DNA of 64,000 nt from Streptomyces noursei (lineage in GTDB: Bacteria > Actinomycetota > Actinomycetes > Streptomycetales > Streptomycetaceae), in contig NZ_LWBU01000384.1 of the NCBI RefSeq assembly GCF_001646665.1, forward strand, positions 181,091 through 245,090. The letters are read 5' to 3'. The translations under genes were made by a program, and so were the position numbers. The notes beneath the pieces are model-generated. The model made no database searches and was not told the DNA's origin. It worked only from the letters and a program-made list of their open reading frames with translations. This document shows positions 17,481 to 26,227 of the stretch, in pieces. Each line of letters begins with the position of its first letter. Positions within the stretch are counted from its first letter, which is position 1.

Positions 17481-17861
17481 TCAGTCGTCGAAGCGGTGGC
17501 GGGAGGTCTCGATGTGACCCAGGTACCGGTGGGTCCAGTCGCACAGCCCGTCGATGGTCACCCGCAGGGCCTGGCCCGGTTCGGTGAGGGTGTACTCGAC
17601 CCGCGGCGGCACCACCGGGTGCACCGTCCGCTCGATGAGGCCGTTGCGCTCCAGCATGCGCAGGTTCTGGGTGAGCATCTTGTGGCTGATGCCCTCGACC
17701 TCGTCCCGCAGCTCGCCGAAGCGCAGGGTGCTTTCCCCCAGGGCCTCGATGATCAGGAGGGCCCATTTGTTGGCGAGGTCCGAGAAGATCTCCCGTGCGA
17801 GCGAGTCGGCACGCCTCACGTCCGCTTCGTCGGGCGAGCCTGGGAGCTGCTTGGTCACCAT
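17481..17861 (-). CDS. HxlR-family transcriptional regulator
   Basis: This 126-residue winged-helix protein has the HxlR signature: LANKWALLIIEALGES, RFGELRDEVEGISHKMLTQ, then LRMLERNGLIERTV and PPRVEYTLTEPGQAL. Such regulators often respond to reactive aldehydes or redox stress through cysteines; here only one Cys (in GLCDW) is seen. It diverges from a RidA gene, which is its probable target. ATG 17861 is preceded by TGGGGA. Confidence 0.92.
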   Translation of the reverse strand: MVTKQLPGSPDEADVRRADSLAREIFSDLANKWALLIIEALGESTLRFGELRDEVEGISHKMLTQNLRMLERNGLIERTVHPVVPPRVEYTLTEPGQALRVTIDGLCDWTHRYLGHIETSRHRFDD

Positions 17862-17980
17862 AAGGTTCCCCAGTCACTGAAAAGTGCGTTCTTCCATGTC
17901 AGCGAACACTCTCTTACGGTTCCGAAGTAACCACAAGAGAGCGACCGCGTCGCGGCGTTCGCCGACAAGAAGGAAGCAAC
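17862..17980. promoter_or_regulatory. Divergent hxlR/ridA control region
   Basis: This 119-base region is AT-richer than its surroundings. It contains CAGTCACTGAAAAGTGCG near 17870 and ACGGTTCCGAAGTAACC near 17917, which give loose inverted symmetry (GTTACTTCGG against CAGTCACT). It probably holds both promoters and the HxlR site. The exact operator is uncertain. Confidence 0.4.
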
Positions 17981-18388
17981 ATGCCCATCACCCTGGTGAA
18001 CCCCGTCGGACTGCCGAAGATCGATGCCTACCATCAGGTGTCGGTCGCGACCGGCTCGAAGCTGGTCTTCATCGCGGGCCAGGTCGCCTGGGATGCCGAC
18101 GGTGTCACGGTCGGCGAGGGTGACCTCGCCACTCAGGCCGAACAGTGCTACCTCAACATCGGCACCGCGCTGGCCGAAGTCGGCGCCTCCCTCGACAACG
18201 TGGCGAAGCTGACCGTCTACGTCGCCGACTGGAGCCCGGACATGATGCCTTTGCTCATGGAAGGGATCACCCGGGCGGTCGCGAAACTCGGGGCCACCTC
18301 CGCACCGCCGGCCACCCTGCTGGGCGTCGCGGCGCTGGACGTACCCGAGCACCTCGTCGAGATGGAAGCCACCGCTGTCATCGACTGA
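17981..18388 (+). CDS. RidA family (YjgF/YER057c) protein
   Basis: This 135-residue protein has the RidA fold: VATGSKLVFIAGQVAWD, QAEQCYLNIGTALAEVGASL, KLTVYVADWSPDM and PPATLLGVAAL with an acidic residue near the end (LVEMEATAVI). RidA-type enzymes hydrolyse reactive enamine/imine intermediates; this member lacks the exact catalytic-Arg context of classic RidA, so it may be another subgroup. ATG 17981 follows AAGGAAG. It is divergent from the HxlR regulator. Confidence 0.9.
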   Translation: MPITLVNPVGLPKIDAYHQVSVATGSKLVFIAGQVAWDADGVTVGEGDLATQAEQCYLNIGTALAEVGASLDNVAKLTVYVADWSPDMMPLLMEGITRAVAKLGATSAPPATLLGVAALDVPEHLVEMEATAVID

Positions 18389-18480
18389 CGGCACATGGAC
18401 GCACAACCCGTCCCGCCCCGCGACGGCCGGCCCGAGCGCGTCCGGGCACGCGCCGCGCGGGTCGGTCGCCGATGTGCGGG

Positions 18481-19065
18481 TCAGCCCAGGCAGTCGAAGA
18501 CCTCGTCCCAGAAACCGCATCCGTCCACGTCGAGGTCGTGGGCGATCATGCGTGTCCGGAGGCGGGCGGCGGCGGCCTCGCGTGTCGCGTCGTCGGGCGA
18601 CTCCAGGGCGGGCGACGCCTCGGCCATCAGCGCGAGAAGCACGGCCAGCGAAGGCAGGGACTCGGCGGCCGGTCCCTGCCACCCGTCGGCGTGGTCCCAG
18701 CCATTGGGGTCGTAGTGGGTGATGCCACCGTCGGCCGCTTCGAGCATCAGGTGCTGGTCGCCGTGGAGGGCGATGGTGAAGGAGAAGTTCTTCGGCGGGG
18801 AGTCGTCGTCGGGGTAGCGGTTCCCGTAGATCTCGTCGGAGTCGAACGGAATCCTGCTGTCCGCGTCCCGCAGATGGCTGGTGTCGATTCCCACGGCGTC
18901 GAGTCGGACGGCCGGGAAGCCGACGGTGCGCAAGAACTCCCTCGTGCCCGCATGCGTCAGTTCGGCGGGGAGGCCGGCCTCGTCGGGTCGCCAGAGCGAG
19001 CCTTCACCCAGGCGCGCCTCCAGCCATGCCGCGTCCGGCGTGTGCGGAGTGTCGTCGTTCTCCAC
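18481..19065 (-). CDS. SUKH-4-like protein (immunity-protein fold)
   Basis: This 194-residue protein resembles the SUKH-4 immunity superfamily: AELTHAGTREFLRTVGFPAV, FSFTIALHGDQHLMLEAADGGITHYD, and SLPSLAVLLALM, then late DGCGFWDEVFDCLG. SUKH proteins often neutralise secreted nuclease or deaminase toxins, but no toxin gene is adjacent, so this may be an orphan immunity gene or a repurposed member. The likely start is GTG 19065 after GGGGGACAC. The frame stays open upstream, but that sequence is not protein-like. Confidence 0.7.
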   Translation of the reverse strand: MENDDTPHTPDAAWLEARLGEGSLWRPDEAGLPAELTHAGTREFLRTVGFPAVRLDAVGIDTSHLRDADSRIPFDSDEIYGNRYPDDDSPPKNFSFTIALHGDQHLMLEAADGGITHYDPNGWDHADGWQGPAAESLPSLAVLLALMAEASPALESPDDATREAAAARLRTRMIAHDLDVDGCGFWDEVFDCLG

Positions 19066-19228
19066 CGCGTGTCCCCCATGATCAGTCGTCGTTCGATCCT
19101 GCCCCCAGTCAACCGCACGCCTCTGACAACGCCCTCCTCTGCCCCTCCTCGGCATACGGTGGCGGGCCGTGCCGGGTGAGGCCGGGCCGGACGACGGTTG
19201 CGGGCGCCGGTGGTGTACGAATTCCCTC

Positions 19229-19822
19229 GTGAACGAAGAGACCCCGGCCGCCGCGACCGTCCGCGTCTTCATAGCCCTGGCGCCGCCCGACGACGCGAAA
19301 CAGGAACTGGAGCAGGCGTTGCGGCCCGCCTATGACGCCCATCCGCAGATGCGGTGGAACCGCATCGAGGACTGGCACATCACCCTGGCGTTCCTCGGCG
19401 AGCTGCCGAGGGAGGCGGTCGCGGGGTTGCGGCCTCCGCTCGCGGAACTCGCGGCTCGAAAGGCGCCGTTGCTGCTGTCCTTGCGGGGTGGCGGGCATTT
19501 CGACGAACGCGTGCTGTGGAGCGGGATCGGCGGGGACGTCGAAGGGCTGCACCTGCTCGCGGGAGAGGTGCGGGCGCTGGTCGCGGAGCACGGGGTCCCC
19601 TTCACGGACCGGCCGCTCAACCCCCATCTGACGCTCGCCCGCTCCCGCCGCGACGACGCTTCGAGCGCGGTCCGGGCCGCGGAGAGCCTGTCCGGGTTCA
19701 CCGGCCGCACCTGGCCGGCCGAGCGTCTGCACCTGGTCGGCAGCAACTTCGGCCGCGGCCCGGGCCCGATCCGCTACCGCGACATCGAGTCCTGGGCGTT
19801 CGAGGGCGCGAGGCCCTCGTAG
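19229..19822 (+). CDS. thpR: RNA 2',3'-cyclic phosphodiesterase (ThpR/LigT)
   Basis: This 197-residue enzyme of the 2H phosphoesterase superfamily carries two HxTx motifs: HITL (His about 50) and HLTL (His about 133). It hydrolyses 2',3'-cyclic phosphates on RNA ends. RVFIALAPPDDAKQEL at the start and the late LVGSNFGRGPGPIRY are typical. GTG 19229 is the best start by family length, although no clear ribosome site precedes it, so it could be leaderless. It stands alone. Confidence 0.9.
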   Translation: MNEETPAAATVRVFIALAPPDDAKQELEQALRPAYDAHPQMRWNRIEDWHITLAFLGELPREAVAGLRPPLAELAARKAPLLLSLRGGGHFDERVLWSGIGGDVEGLHLLAGEVRALVAEHGVPFTDRPLNPHLTLARSRRDDASSAVRAAESLSGFTGRTWPAERLHLVGSNFGRGPGPIRYRDIESWAFEGARPS

Positions 19823-19997
19823 GGCGCGTCATGGGGTGTGATCGACGAGCGGTTTCCGTCCCTCGCCGATCCTCGCTCCGGTCCTCGTGCCGAGAGCAGC
19901 GTCTCTCGTGCGGGGATCCGTCGTGCCGTACGTGCCGATCGGCGGGCATGGCCGCCGCCCGGTGCGGCCGCGGCAGCGGTTCGGAGGGGCGCCGGCA

Positions 19998-20023
19998 GCC
20001 GTACCGACGGGTGCCGGTACGGC
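19998..20023. terminator. Hairpin in GCCGTAC-rich intergenic patch
   Basis: GCCGTACC (19998-20005) pairs with GGTACGGC (20016-20023). It lies between the convergent thpR and DUF1772 genes, in a patch (19910-20092) holding further CCGTACGG-type copies. It is probably a bidirectional terminator. Confidence 0.5.
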
Positions 20024-20092
20024 GGTGCCTCGCCGCGTCCGCCGCGCGGCGTGGGCCGTACGCCACCCGTACGGTGCCGGACGGCGCCGGGC

Positions 20093-20539
20093 TCAGGCGA
20101 GGGCGGCGACCAGCAGGGTGAATGCGGCGATGATGACGGCGACGCGGACGTAGTGGAAGCGGTCCCAGCGATTCATCTGCTGCTTCCAGTCGGCGGGCCG
20201 GTTCTCGGGGGTCCACGTCTTGCCCCGGTTGTTGATCGGGACCAGCAGCAGGATCGACATGATCACGCTGAGGATCAGCAGCGCGCCCGCGGTGACCACG
20301 AGGCCGGCGCCGGAGTGGTGCCGTCCGGCGATGGCCCAGGCCGCGACCAGGACGAGCGAGCCGATGTACCAGACCGGCATCACGGCGCCGAGCATCCGGC
20401 CCCCATGGGCGCGGCCGAGCTGACCGCTGTCCTCCGGCAGGGCGTTGAGGATCGGGTTGATGACGAAGGCGACCGAGAACTCCACCCCCACCATCACGCC
20501 GACGAGCACGGTGGTGAAGACCTCGAGTGCGTTGAGCAT
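20093..20539 (-). CDS. DUF1772 (anthrone oxygenase-like) membrane protein
   Basis: This 148-residue protein has four hydrophobic segments and the DUF1772 style: TTVLVGVMVGVEFSVAFVINPI, then GRMLGAVMPVWY, ILSVIMSILLLVPINNR and the motif DWKQQMNRWDRFHYVRV. Relatives include noranthrone monooxygenase-like proteins, but most are of unknown function. It diverges from a TetR gene, with two matching palindromes between them, so repression by TetR is likely. Confidence 0.88.
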   Translation of the reverse strand: MLNALEVFTTVLVGVMVGVEFSVAFVINPILNALPEDSGQLGRAHGGRMLGAVMPVWYIGSLVLVAAWAIAGRHHSGAGLVVTAGALLILSVIMSILLLVPINNRGKTWTPENRPADWKQQMNRWDRFHYVRVAVIIAAFTLLVAALA

Positions 20540-20556
20540 GATGACCCCTCAAAAAT

Positions 20557-20620
20557 CTAGCGCCGCTAGGTGACAAGGCAACGCTAGTACTACTGCCGCT
20601 CGATTGTCTAGCACTGCTAG
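20557..20620. promoter_or_regulatory. Paired TetR operators (CTAGC-N3-GCTAG)
   Basis: Two perfect 13-base palindromes, CTAGCGCCGCTAG (20557-20569) and CTAGCACTGCTAG (20608-20620), are 51 bases apart start to start, with an extra half-site GCTAG at 20583-20587. They lie directly before the divergent DUF1772 and TetR start codons. They are almost certainly the binding sites of the adjacent TetR protein, which would repress both genes. Confidence 0.82.
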
Positions 20621-20629
20621 GATCTCCTC

Positions 20630-21208
20630 ATGTCAGTACAGGAACGCAAGGAGCGGGAACGGGCGGACCGCGAGCGCCTCATCGTGGCGACGGCCCGCGA
20701 ACTCGCCGAACAGCAGGGCTGGGACGCGGTCACCACCCGTCGGCTCGCCGAGCGCATCGAGTACAGCCAGCCCGTCCTCTACAGTCACTTCCGCGGCAAA
20801 CGCGAGATCATCGGCGCCGTCGCCCTCCAAGGCGCCGCCGAGATGGCCGTGTCGCTGCGGGCGGCGGCATCCGCCGCGGACGGCCCGCGCGCCCGGGTCA
20901 CCGCTCTCGCCCGGACCTATCTCGACTTCGCCGAACGCAACCCGGCGGTCTACGACGCCATGTTCCGGCTCGACGGCGGCCTGGCCTTCGCCGTGGAGGA
21001 CACCCCCGAACCACTGAAGGACGCCTTCGCAGCCCTGCTGGAGAGCCTCGGGGAAGTCGCCGGGGACGGTGTCCACCCGGGCCTGTTCACCGAGACGTTC
21101 TGGGCGGCCCTGCACGGGCTGGCGACCCTGACCAGGGCGGGAAGGCTGCCGCCGGAGGACGCCGAGCGGAGGACGGAACTGCTCGTGGACCGACTGGCCG
21201 CGCTCTGA
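20630..21208 (+). CDS. TetR-family transcriptional repressor
   Basis: This 192-residue regulator has an N-terminal HTH: LIVATARELAEQQGW, VTTRRLAERIEYSQPVLYSHFRGKREII. Its C-terminal half resembles the TetR_C_33 or WHG-like ligand domain (YLDFAERNPAVYDAMFRL). ATG 20630 lies ten bases after an operator palindrome, so autoregulation is expected. The ligand is unknown. The divergent DUF1772 membrane protein is the obvious target. Confidence 0.93.
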   Translation: MSVQERKERERADRERLIVATARELAEQQGWDAVTTRRLAERIEYSQPVLYSHFRGKREIIGAVALQGAAEMAVSLRAAASAADGPRARVTALARTYLDFAERNPAVYDAMFRLDGGLAFAVEDTPEPLKDAFAALLESLGEVAGDGVHPGLFTETFWAALHGLATLTRAGRLPPEDAERRTELLVDRLAAL

Positions 21209-21555
21209 CACCTTCGCCGCGGCGGGCAGGCGACCGGTGCCTCGGTCGCCCGCCCGCCTGCCCCCTGCCGGCCGGCCCGTCGGCCGCCGACCCGCTGCCC
21301 ACCTGCGCCCTCTCCCCCGGTCACCGGCGCCCGTAGGGCACGGCCACGGAGCGCCGGCTTCCGCCGCGCCGGCGGCCCGGCCGACGTACGCCACGAAGGA
21401 CGGAAGACCCACGGAGAAGGGCCTTCCGCCGCAACCTTCCCCTGCTGGGCGTTTTAGGACATGGGGTGACCTAAAAGCGCCCTTCACTGGGACGCGTAGC
21501 AACGAACGCGACGCACCAGGGTCGACGCCCCGGCAGAGCACGTGGAGGACGCACC
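21209..21555. other. Intergenic region with long inverted repeat
   Basis: This 347-base region upstream of the F420-reductase-like gene holds no recognisable gene. GGGCGTTTTAGG (21447-21458) is mirrored by CCTAAAAGCGCCC (21470-21482), with a perfect TTTTAGG/CCTAAAA core. It is unusual in this GC-rich setting and is a likely operator or attenuator for the downstream gene. Confidence 0.5.
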
Positions 21556-22272
21556 ATGAAGATCGCAATTCTCGGTACGGGGGCCGGCGCCCGCTGCCAC
21601 GCCACCGCGCTGGCCGGACTCGGCCACGACGTCACCGTCGGGACGCGCGACCCCGGGGCGACCCTGGCCCGCACCGAACCCGACATGATGGGCACACCGC
21701 CGTTCGCCGGCTTCCTGGCCGACCATCCCGAGCTGACCCTGGCCACGTTCGCGGACGCGGCGGCGGCCGGCGAGGTGGTCGTCAACGGGATCGACGGCGC
21801 CAACGCGGTCGCCGCCCTGACCGCCCTGCCGGGCCCGGCACTGGCCGGGAAGACGCTCATCGACTACGCCGTCCCCTACGTCTACCAGCAGGAAGGCGAC
21901 ACCGAGCACCCCTGGCCCACCCCTTGGGGCGTGATGCCGCGTCTGGCCACGCTCGACACGGACAGCCTCGCCGAACAGATCCAGCGCGCGCTGCCCGCCA
22001 CCAAGGTCGTCAAGGCCTTCGTCACCCAGGAGCAGCAGACCGTCGTCGCGCCGAACACCGTCGGTTCCGGCGATCACACCATGTTCGTGGCCGGGGACCA
22101 TCCCGATGCCAAGGAGACCGCCACGGCGCTGCTGCGCCTCTACGGCTGGCGCGACATCCTCGACCTCGGCAGCCTGCACGCCGCGCGGGGCATGGAGATG
22201 TACGCCCACTTCCACATGGCCGTCAACCTCGCCCTCGGCGGCCGGCCCTTCGGGGTCAAGATCGTGCGCTGA
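21556..22272 (+). CDS. NADPH-dependent F420 reductase-like NAD(P)-binding protein
   Basis: This 238-residue protein starts with a Rossmann motif (MKIAILGTGAGARCHATALAGLGHDVTVGTRD), shared with NADPH:F420 oxidoreductases and the ProC-like group; G-T-R-D binds NADP phosphate. Later features are DYAVPYVY, KVVKAFVTQEQQTVV, and FVAGDHPDAKETATALL. It may reduce a small cofactor or substrate with NADPH. ATG 21556 follows GTGGAGGACGCACC. An inverted repeat lies about 75 bases upstream. Confidence 0.85.
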   Translation: MKIAILGTGAGARCHATALAGLGHDVTVGTRDPGATLARTEPDMMGTPPFAGFLADHPELTLATFADAAAAGEVVVNGIDGANAVAALTALPGPALAGKTLIDYAVPYVYQQEGDTEHPWPTPWGVMPRLATLDTDSLAEQIQRALPATKVVKAFVTQEQQTVVAPNTVGSGDHTMFVAGDHPDAKETATALLRLYGWRDILDLGSLHAARGMEMYAHFHMAVNLALGGRPFGVKIVR

Positions 22273-22366
22273 CGGCCCGCCGGGCCCGCGGGACGGGCCC
22301 CGTTCCGGGCGGCCGGCAGCGGGCCCGTACGATCGCCGGGACCGACCCAGCAAGGAGCCCCCGCCC

Positions 22367-23092
22367 GTGACCGCCGTCCTGCCGCCGCCCCGCACCGCGG
22401 GCGGTCTGTCCGTGGAACGCCTGACGCGCACCGAGGACGGCGAACGGCTCGGCGCCCTGTTGTGGCGGGCCGGCCCCGGCTGGCGGATGATCAGCAGCGC
22501 GGTGCTGGGCGGTGGGATCGGCGAGCGGTCCTGGGTGCTCAACGCCCAGGTCGTCCACGGCTACCGGCGCACCGACCCGGAGCGGCACCTCGCCGAACTG
22601 GCCCGTGAAGCGGGCGAGTCCGCGCCTGGAGTGGGGCTGATGACGGCCGCCGACGTCGCGCACCACGCCCACGCGCACGACGCGGGTGCGGAAGCGGTGG
22701 TGACGGCGGCGGTGGGGGTGCGCGGCTGGGCCGCCTCACCGGCCGAGGGGTCACCGCTGCCCGCCCCTCCGGGGACGGTGAACATCGTCGCCGCCCTGCC
22801 CGTGGCGCTCACCGACGCGGCGTTGGTGAACGCGGTGGGCACCGCCACGGAGGCCAAGGTGCAGGCGCTGCTGGACGCCGGGTACGACTGTTCCGGCACT
22901 CCCACCGACGCCGTGTGCGTCGCGGCCCGCGTGCCTGGCGATGGCCGGGAGGCGTACGCCTTCGCCGGACCGCGCTCCCTGTGGGGCGCGCGCCTCGCCC
23001 GAGCTGTCCACGCGGCCGTGCGCGACAGCGTCCGGGCCGCCGCCACCGGGCCGGCCGACGGGCGCCCCGCCGAGGGGCACCGGCACCGGTAG
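22367..23092 (+). CDS. cbiZ: Adenosylcobinamide amidohydrolase (CbiZ)
   Basis: This 241-residue protein matches the CbiZ family, which cleaves the amide of adenosylcobinamide to adenosylcobyric acid in cobalamin salvage. Evidence is the run MISSAVLGGGIGERSWVLNAQV, GLMTAADVAHHAHA, TAAVGVRGWA, PGTVNIVAALP and EAKVQALLDAGYDCSGTPTDAVCVAA. GTG 22367 follows AAGGAGC. No other cobalamin genes are nearby, and I see no B12 riboswitch upstream. It follows the F420-reductase-like gene by 94 bases and may be independent. Confidence 0.9.
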   Translation: MTAVLPPPRTAGGLSVERLTRTEDGERLGALLWRAGPGWRMISSAVLGGGIGERSWVLNAQVVHGYRRTDPERHLAELAREAGESAPGVGLMTAADVAHHAHAHDAGAEAVVTAAVGVRGWAASPAEGSPLPAPPGTVNIVAALPVALTDAALVNAVGTATEAKVQALLDAGYDCSGTPTDAVCVAARVPGDGREAYAFAGPRSLWGARLARAVHAAVRDSVRAAATGPADGRPAEGHRHR

Positions 23093-23242
23093 GGCCGGTT
23101 GTGAGCCGGCCCCGGCCGGGACCCTCGTCCCAGCGGCCCGGGGCGCGTTGGGCGAACAGTGTCCCGGCGGCGCGCCGCTGTGCCAGAGTGCTGGTGGGGT
23201 CCGCGGGGCCGTCGCTACCGACGTACGGATCATGGGGGCAGG

Positions 23243-26227
23243 GTGGGGGTACGCAGGCTGCTGTCGTTCTCGGACGCGTTGACGCTGCTCGGCGGTGATC
23301 CGCCCGCCGTCGCCGCGCTGGACCGGGCGCTCGGCGGGGCGCTGAACGTCGCGACGGGCGGGGTGGGCGACGGGCTCGTGCGGATCGCCGACGCCCGGGG
23401 CAGCGTGCTGGCGCTCGGGCGCGGCGCCGTGCGGGGCGTCGGCAGACGCCTGGGCCTGGCCGACGGCCGGGCCGAGCGCACCGAGCTGCTGCACGCCGCG
23501 CACACCGTGATCGTCGTCCTCGCCTGGTTCCAGGCCCTGGAGGAGCGGGACCCGCCCGTGCGGCTGGAGGACCTGGAGCTGACCCGGGGCGAACAGCTCG
23601 CCCTGGCGGGCGCCCCGGGGGCGGCGGAGCGGGGCGCCGCGTTCGCCCGGGCGCTGGCCGCCGTGGACGCCCCGAGTCCCGCGCCCCACCGCCCCTTCGA
23701 GGCGGTCACCGAGCAGTTGCGGGGCTGGTACGAGGGCCTGTCGGCCAGGTTCCTCGACTTCGCCGAGGGGCTCCGTGCCTGGAGCGCCCGGCCGCCGGCC
23801 GTCCGGGACGCGGCCCGGCACGTGATCCGCGCCGAGCTGCCGCGCGAGGCGGTCCGGCAGTACGAGTCCCTGTACGCCCGGCTCGCCCAGGAGGCCCCCG
23901 AGTTCGGGTTCTGGACGACGCAGCTGGAGCACCGCGCCACCCGGGACGAGGTGCGCCGCTCCCTCGGGGGCGTCACCGAGCTCCTCGCCGGCCTGGCGCG
24001 GACGGCGCGTCCCCCCGCCGACGTCGCCGCGGCGCTGGCCCGCGCGTCCGAGGCCGTGCTGACCCGGCCGGTGCTGGACGCGTCGTCGGGCCCGGAGGGC
24101 GTACGGGTGCCGGCGTTGCGGGAGATGTACCTGGACCCCGACTTCCGGGTGCGGGAGGTGACCGGTCCCGGCGGACCCGCGACCGAGGCGTGGTGGGCGG
24201 ACGCCCCGGTGCGCCGGGACCTCACCTCCTACCTGGCCGGCGCGCTGACGTCGCCCGGGGCGGCCGTCGCGCCGCTCCTGGTGCTCGGGCAGCCGGGCGC
24301 GGGGAAGTCCGTGCTGACGCGGGTCCTCGCCGCGCGGCTGCCGTCCGCCGGGTTCCTGCCCGTCCGGGTGCCGCTGCGGGACGTGCGCGCGGAGGACGAC
24401 CTGCAGGACCAGATCGAACAGGCGGTGCGTACCGCGACCGGGGAGCGGCCGTCCTGGCCGGAACTGGTCCGCTCCGCCGGGGGCACGGTTCCCGTCCTGC
24501 TCCTCGACGGGTTCGACGAGCTGCTGCAGACCACCGGGGTGCACCACAGCGACTTCCTGACCCGGGTGGCCCGGTTCCAGCGGCGCGAGGCGGACCAGGG
24601 CCGCCCCGTGCGGGCGCTGGTGACCAGCCGCACCGCCGTCGCCGACCGGGCCAGGTACCCGGACGGCCTGGTCTCGCTGCGCCTTGAGCCGTTCCGGCCG
24701 GAGCAGGTCCGCCGCTGGCTCGCCCTGTGGAACGAGGCGAACGCCGGCTGCTTCGCCGCCCGCGGGCTGCGGCCGCTGACCTGGGAGGCCGTCGAGCGGC
24801 ACGGGGCGCTCGCCGCGCAGCCGCTGCTGCTGACGATGCTGGCGCTGTACGACGCCGCCGACAACGCCCTGCGCCGGGCGGGCGACGGCCCCTTCGACGA
24901 GGCGGAGCTGTACGAGGAGCTGCTGACGTCCTTCGCCCGCCGGGAGATCGACAAGGCCGGCCCCTCCCCCGCCGCCGTCCCGGACGAGGAGGCCGGGGCC
25001 CGCGCCGAACGGGAACTCCAGCGGCTCTCCCTGGTCGCGTTCGCGGTGCACAACCGCCGCCGCCAGTGGGTGTCGGCCGCCGAACTCGACGAGGACCTGA
25101 CGGCGCTGCTGGGCCGGGCCGCCACCGAGGACTCCGGGTTCCGCACCCCGCTCGGCGCCGGCGAAGTGGCCCTCGGCCGCTTCTTCTTCGTCCAGCGCGC
25201 CCAGTCGGTGCGGGACGGCCGCGTACTGGCCACGTACGAGTTCCTGCACGCCACCTTCGGCGAGTACCTGGTGGTCCGGCTGGCGCTGCACGTGCTCACC
25301 AGTCTCCTGACGCACCGTCCGTCCCTGTCGGACGCCCGCGGCAGCGTCGACGACGACCTGGCGTACACCCTGCTCTCGTACGCGCCGCTGTCCTCACGGC
25401 AGATGCTGCGCTTCGCCGGGGCGATGGTGCGCCGCATCCCCGCGGCCGAGCGGGACCGGCTGGCGCGTCTGCTCATCGAGGTGCTGGAGCAGCACGGGCA
25501 GCGGACGCGGGAGACCCACCGCGCGTACCGGCCCACGCGCTTCCCCGCCTCCCCGCGGCTGCGCACGTCGGCCCGCCACGGCATCTACGGGGCCAACCTG
25601 GTCCTGGTGATCCTGCTGCTGCGGGAGCGGGTCACGGCGAGCGAGCTGTTCGCGTCCTGGAGCGACCACGCCAGTGCCTGGCACCGTCATGTGCTGTTGT
25701 GGCGCTCGTCGTTCGACGAGGAGCAGTGGACGGACTTCGCCCTGTCCCTCTCGGTGCGGCGCACCCGGAGCGAGCGGGGCAGGGAGCTGGAGCTCACCCT
25801 GCGCTCCGGCGCACCGGGGCCGCCGGAGCCGATGGACATGAACTGGCTGTACCGCTACCCGCCGGGCAACGACGGCCCGGGGTGGTCGCGTACGTACTGG
25901 GACGAGCTCCGGCACAAGGCGGACGTCTCCTGCGGCACGAACGACGGTGTCGTGCGGCACGCCATGGACCCCGTCTACACCTGGCTCGGCCCGGCCGTCA
26001 CCACGTTCGTCACCACGCCGGGCGAGCGGGCCACCTCCCTGGCGCACGACGTGCTGGAGCTGCTGCTCGGTGCGGAGGACCTGCCGCCCGGCGAGCGGGA
26101 CGCCGTACGGGCGCGGGTGATGCGCGGCCTGGACGGCATTGCGCCCGGGGTGCGGGACCGGGTGCTGCGCCTGCTCGCCGCTCAAGGGAGCCCGCCCGCG
26201 GGGACCGGCCCGGAGGGCGGGGGCTGA
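23243..26227 (+). CDS. NACHT-domain NTPase, candidate defence protein
   Basis: This 994-residue STAND NTPase has an N-terminal helical region (about 1-300, starting RRLLSFSDALTLLGGDPP) of the kind described as a NACHT N-terminal helical domain. The NACHT ATPase has Walker A GQPGAGKS (Lys about 355), Walker B VLLLDGFDEL, and sensor-type RALVTSRTAV. A winged-helix/helical region follows with LHATFGEYLVVRLALHVL. The C-terminal 350 residues are helical without LRR or TPR repeats I can recognise. Bacterial NACHT proteins can act in phage defence; that role is inferred. GTG 23243 after GGGGGCAG is the best start. No dedicated effector gene is adjacent. Confidence 0.83.
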   Translation: MGVRRLLSFSDALTLLGGDPPAVAALDRALGGALNVATGGVGDGLVRIADARGSVLALGRGAVRGVGRRLGLADGRAERTELLHAAHTVIVVLAWFQALEERDPPVRLEDLELTRGEQLALAGAPGAAERGAAFARALAAVDAPSPAPHRPFEAVTEQLRGWYEGLSARFLDFAEGLRAWSARPPAVRDAARHVIRAELPREAVRQYESLYARLAQEAPEFGFWTTQLEHRATRDEVRRSLGGVTELLAGLARTARPPADVAAALARASEAVLTRPVLDASSGPEGVRVPALREMYLDPDFRVREVTGPGGPATEAWWADAPVRRDLTSYLAGALTSPGAAVAPLLVLGQPGAGKSVLTRVLAARLPSAGFLPVRVPLRDVRAEDDLQDQIEQAVRTATGERPSWPELVRSAGGTVPVLLLDGFDELLQTTGVHHSDFLTRVARFQRREADQGRPVRALVTSRTAVADRARYPDGLVSLRLEPFRPEQVRRWLALWNEANAGCFAARGLRPLTWEAVERHGALAAQPLLLTMLALYDAADNALRRAGDGPFDEAELYEELLTSFARREIDKAGPSPAAVPDEEAGARAERELQRLSLVAFAVHNRRRQWVSAAELDEDLTALLGRAATEDSGFRTPLGAGEVALGRFFFVQRAQSVRDGRVLATYEFLHATFGEYLVVRLALHVLTSLLTHRPSLSDARGSVDDDLAYTLLSYAPLSSRQMLRFAGAMVRRIPAAERDRLARLLIEVLEQHGQRTRETHRAYRPTRFPASPRLRTSARHGIYGANLVLVILLLRERVTASELFASWSDHASAWHRHVLLWRSSFDEEQWTDFALSLSVRRTRSERGRELELTLRSGAPGPPEPMDMNWLYRYPPGNDGPGWSRTYWDELRHKADVSCGTNDGVVRHAMDPVYTWLGPAVTTFVTTPGERATSLAHDVLELLLGAEDLPPGERDAVRARVMRGLDGIAPGVRDRVLRLLAAQGSPPAGTGPEGGG

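Noticed and set aside
22273..22366. Cobalamin riboswitch upstream of cbiZ
   Set aside because: The gap is only 94 bases and lacks the B12-box-like conserved sequence.
22751..25315. Long minus-strand frame opposite the NACHT gene
   Set aside because: There are no conserved motifs, and the plus-strand frame has Walker A and B motifs and good third-position bias.
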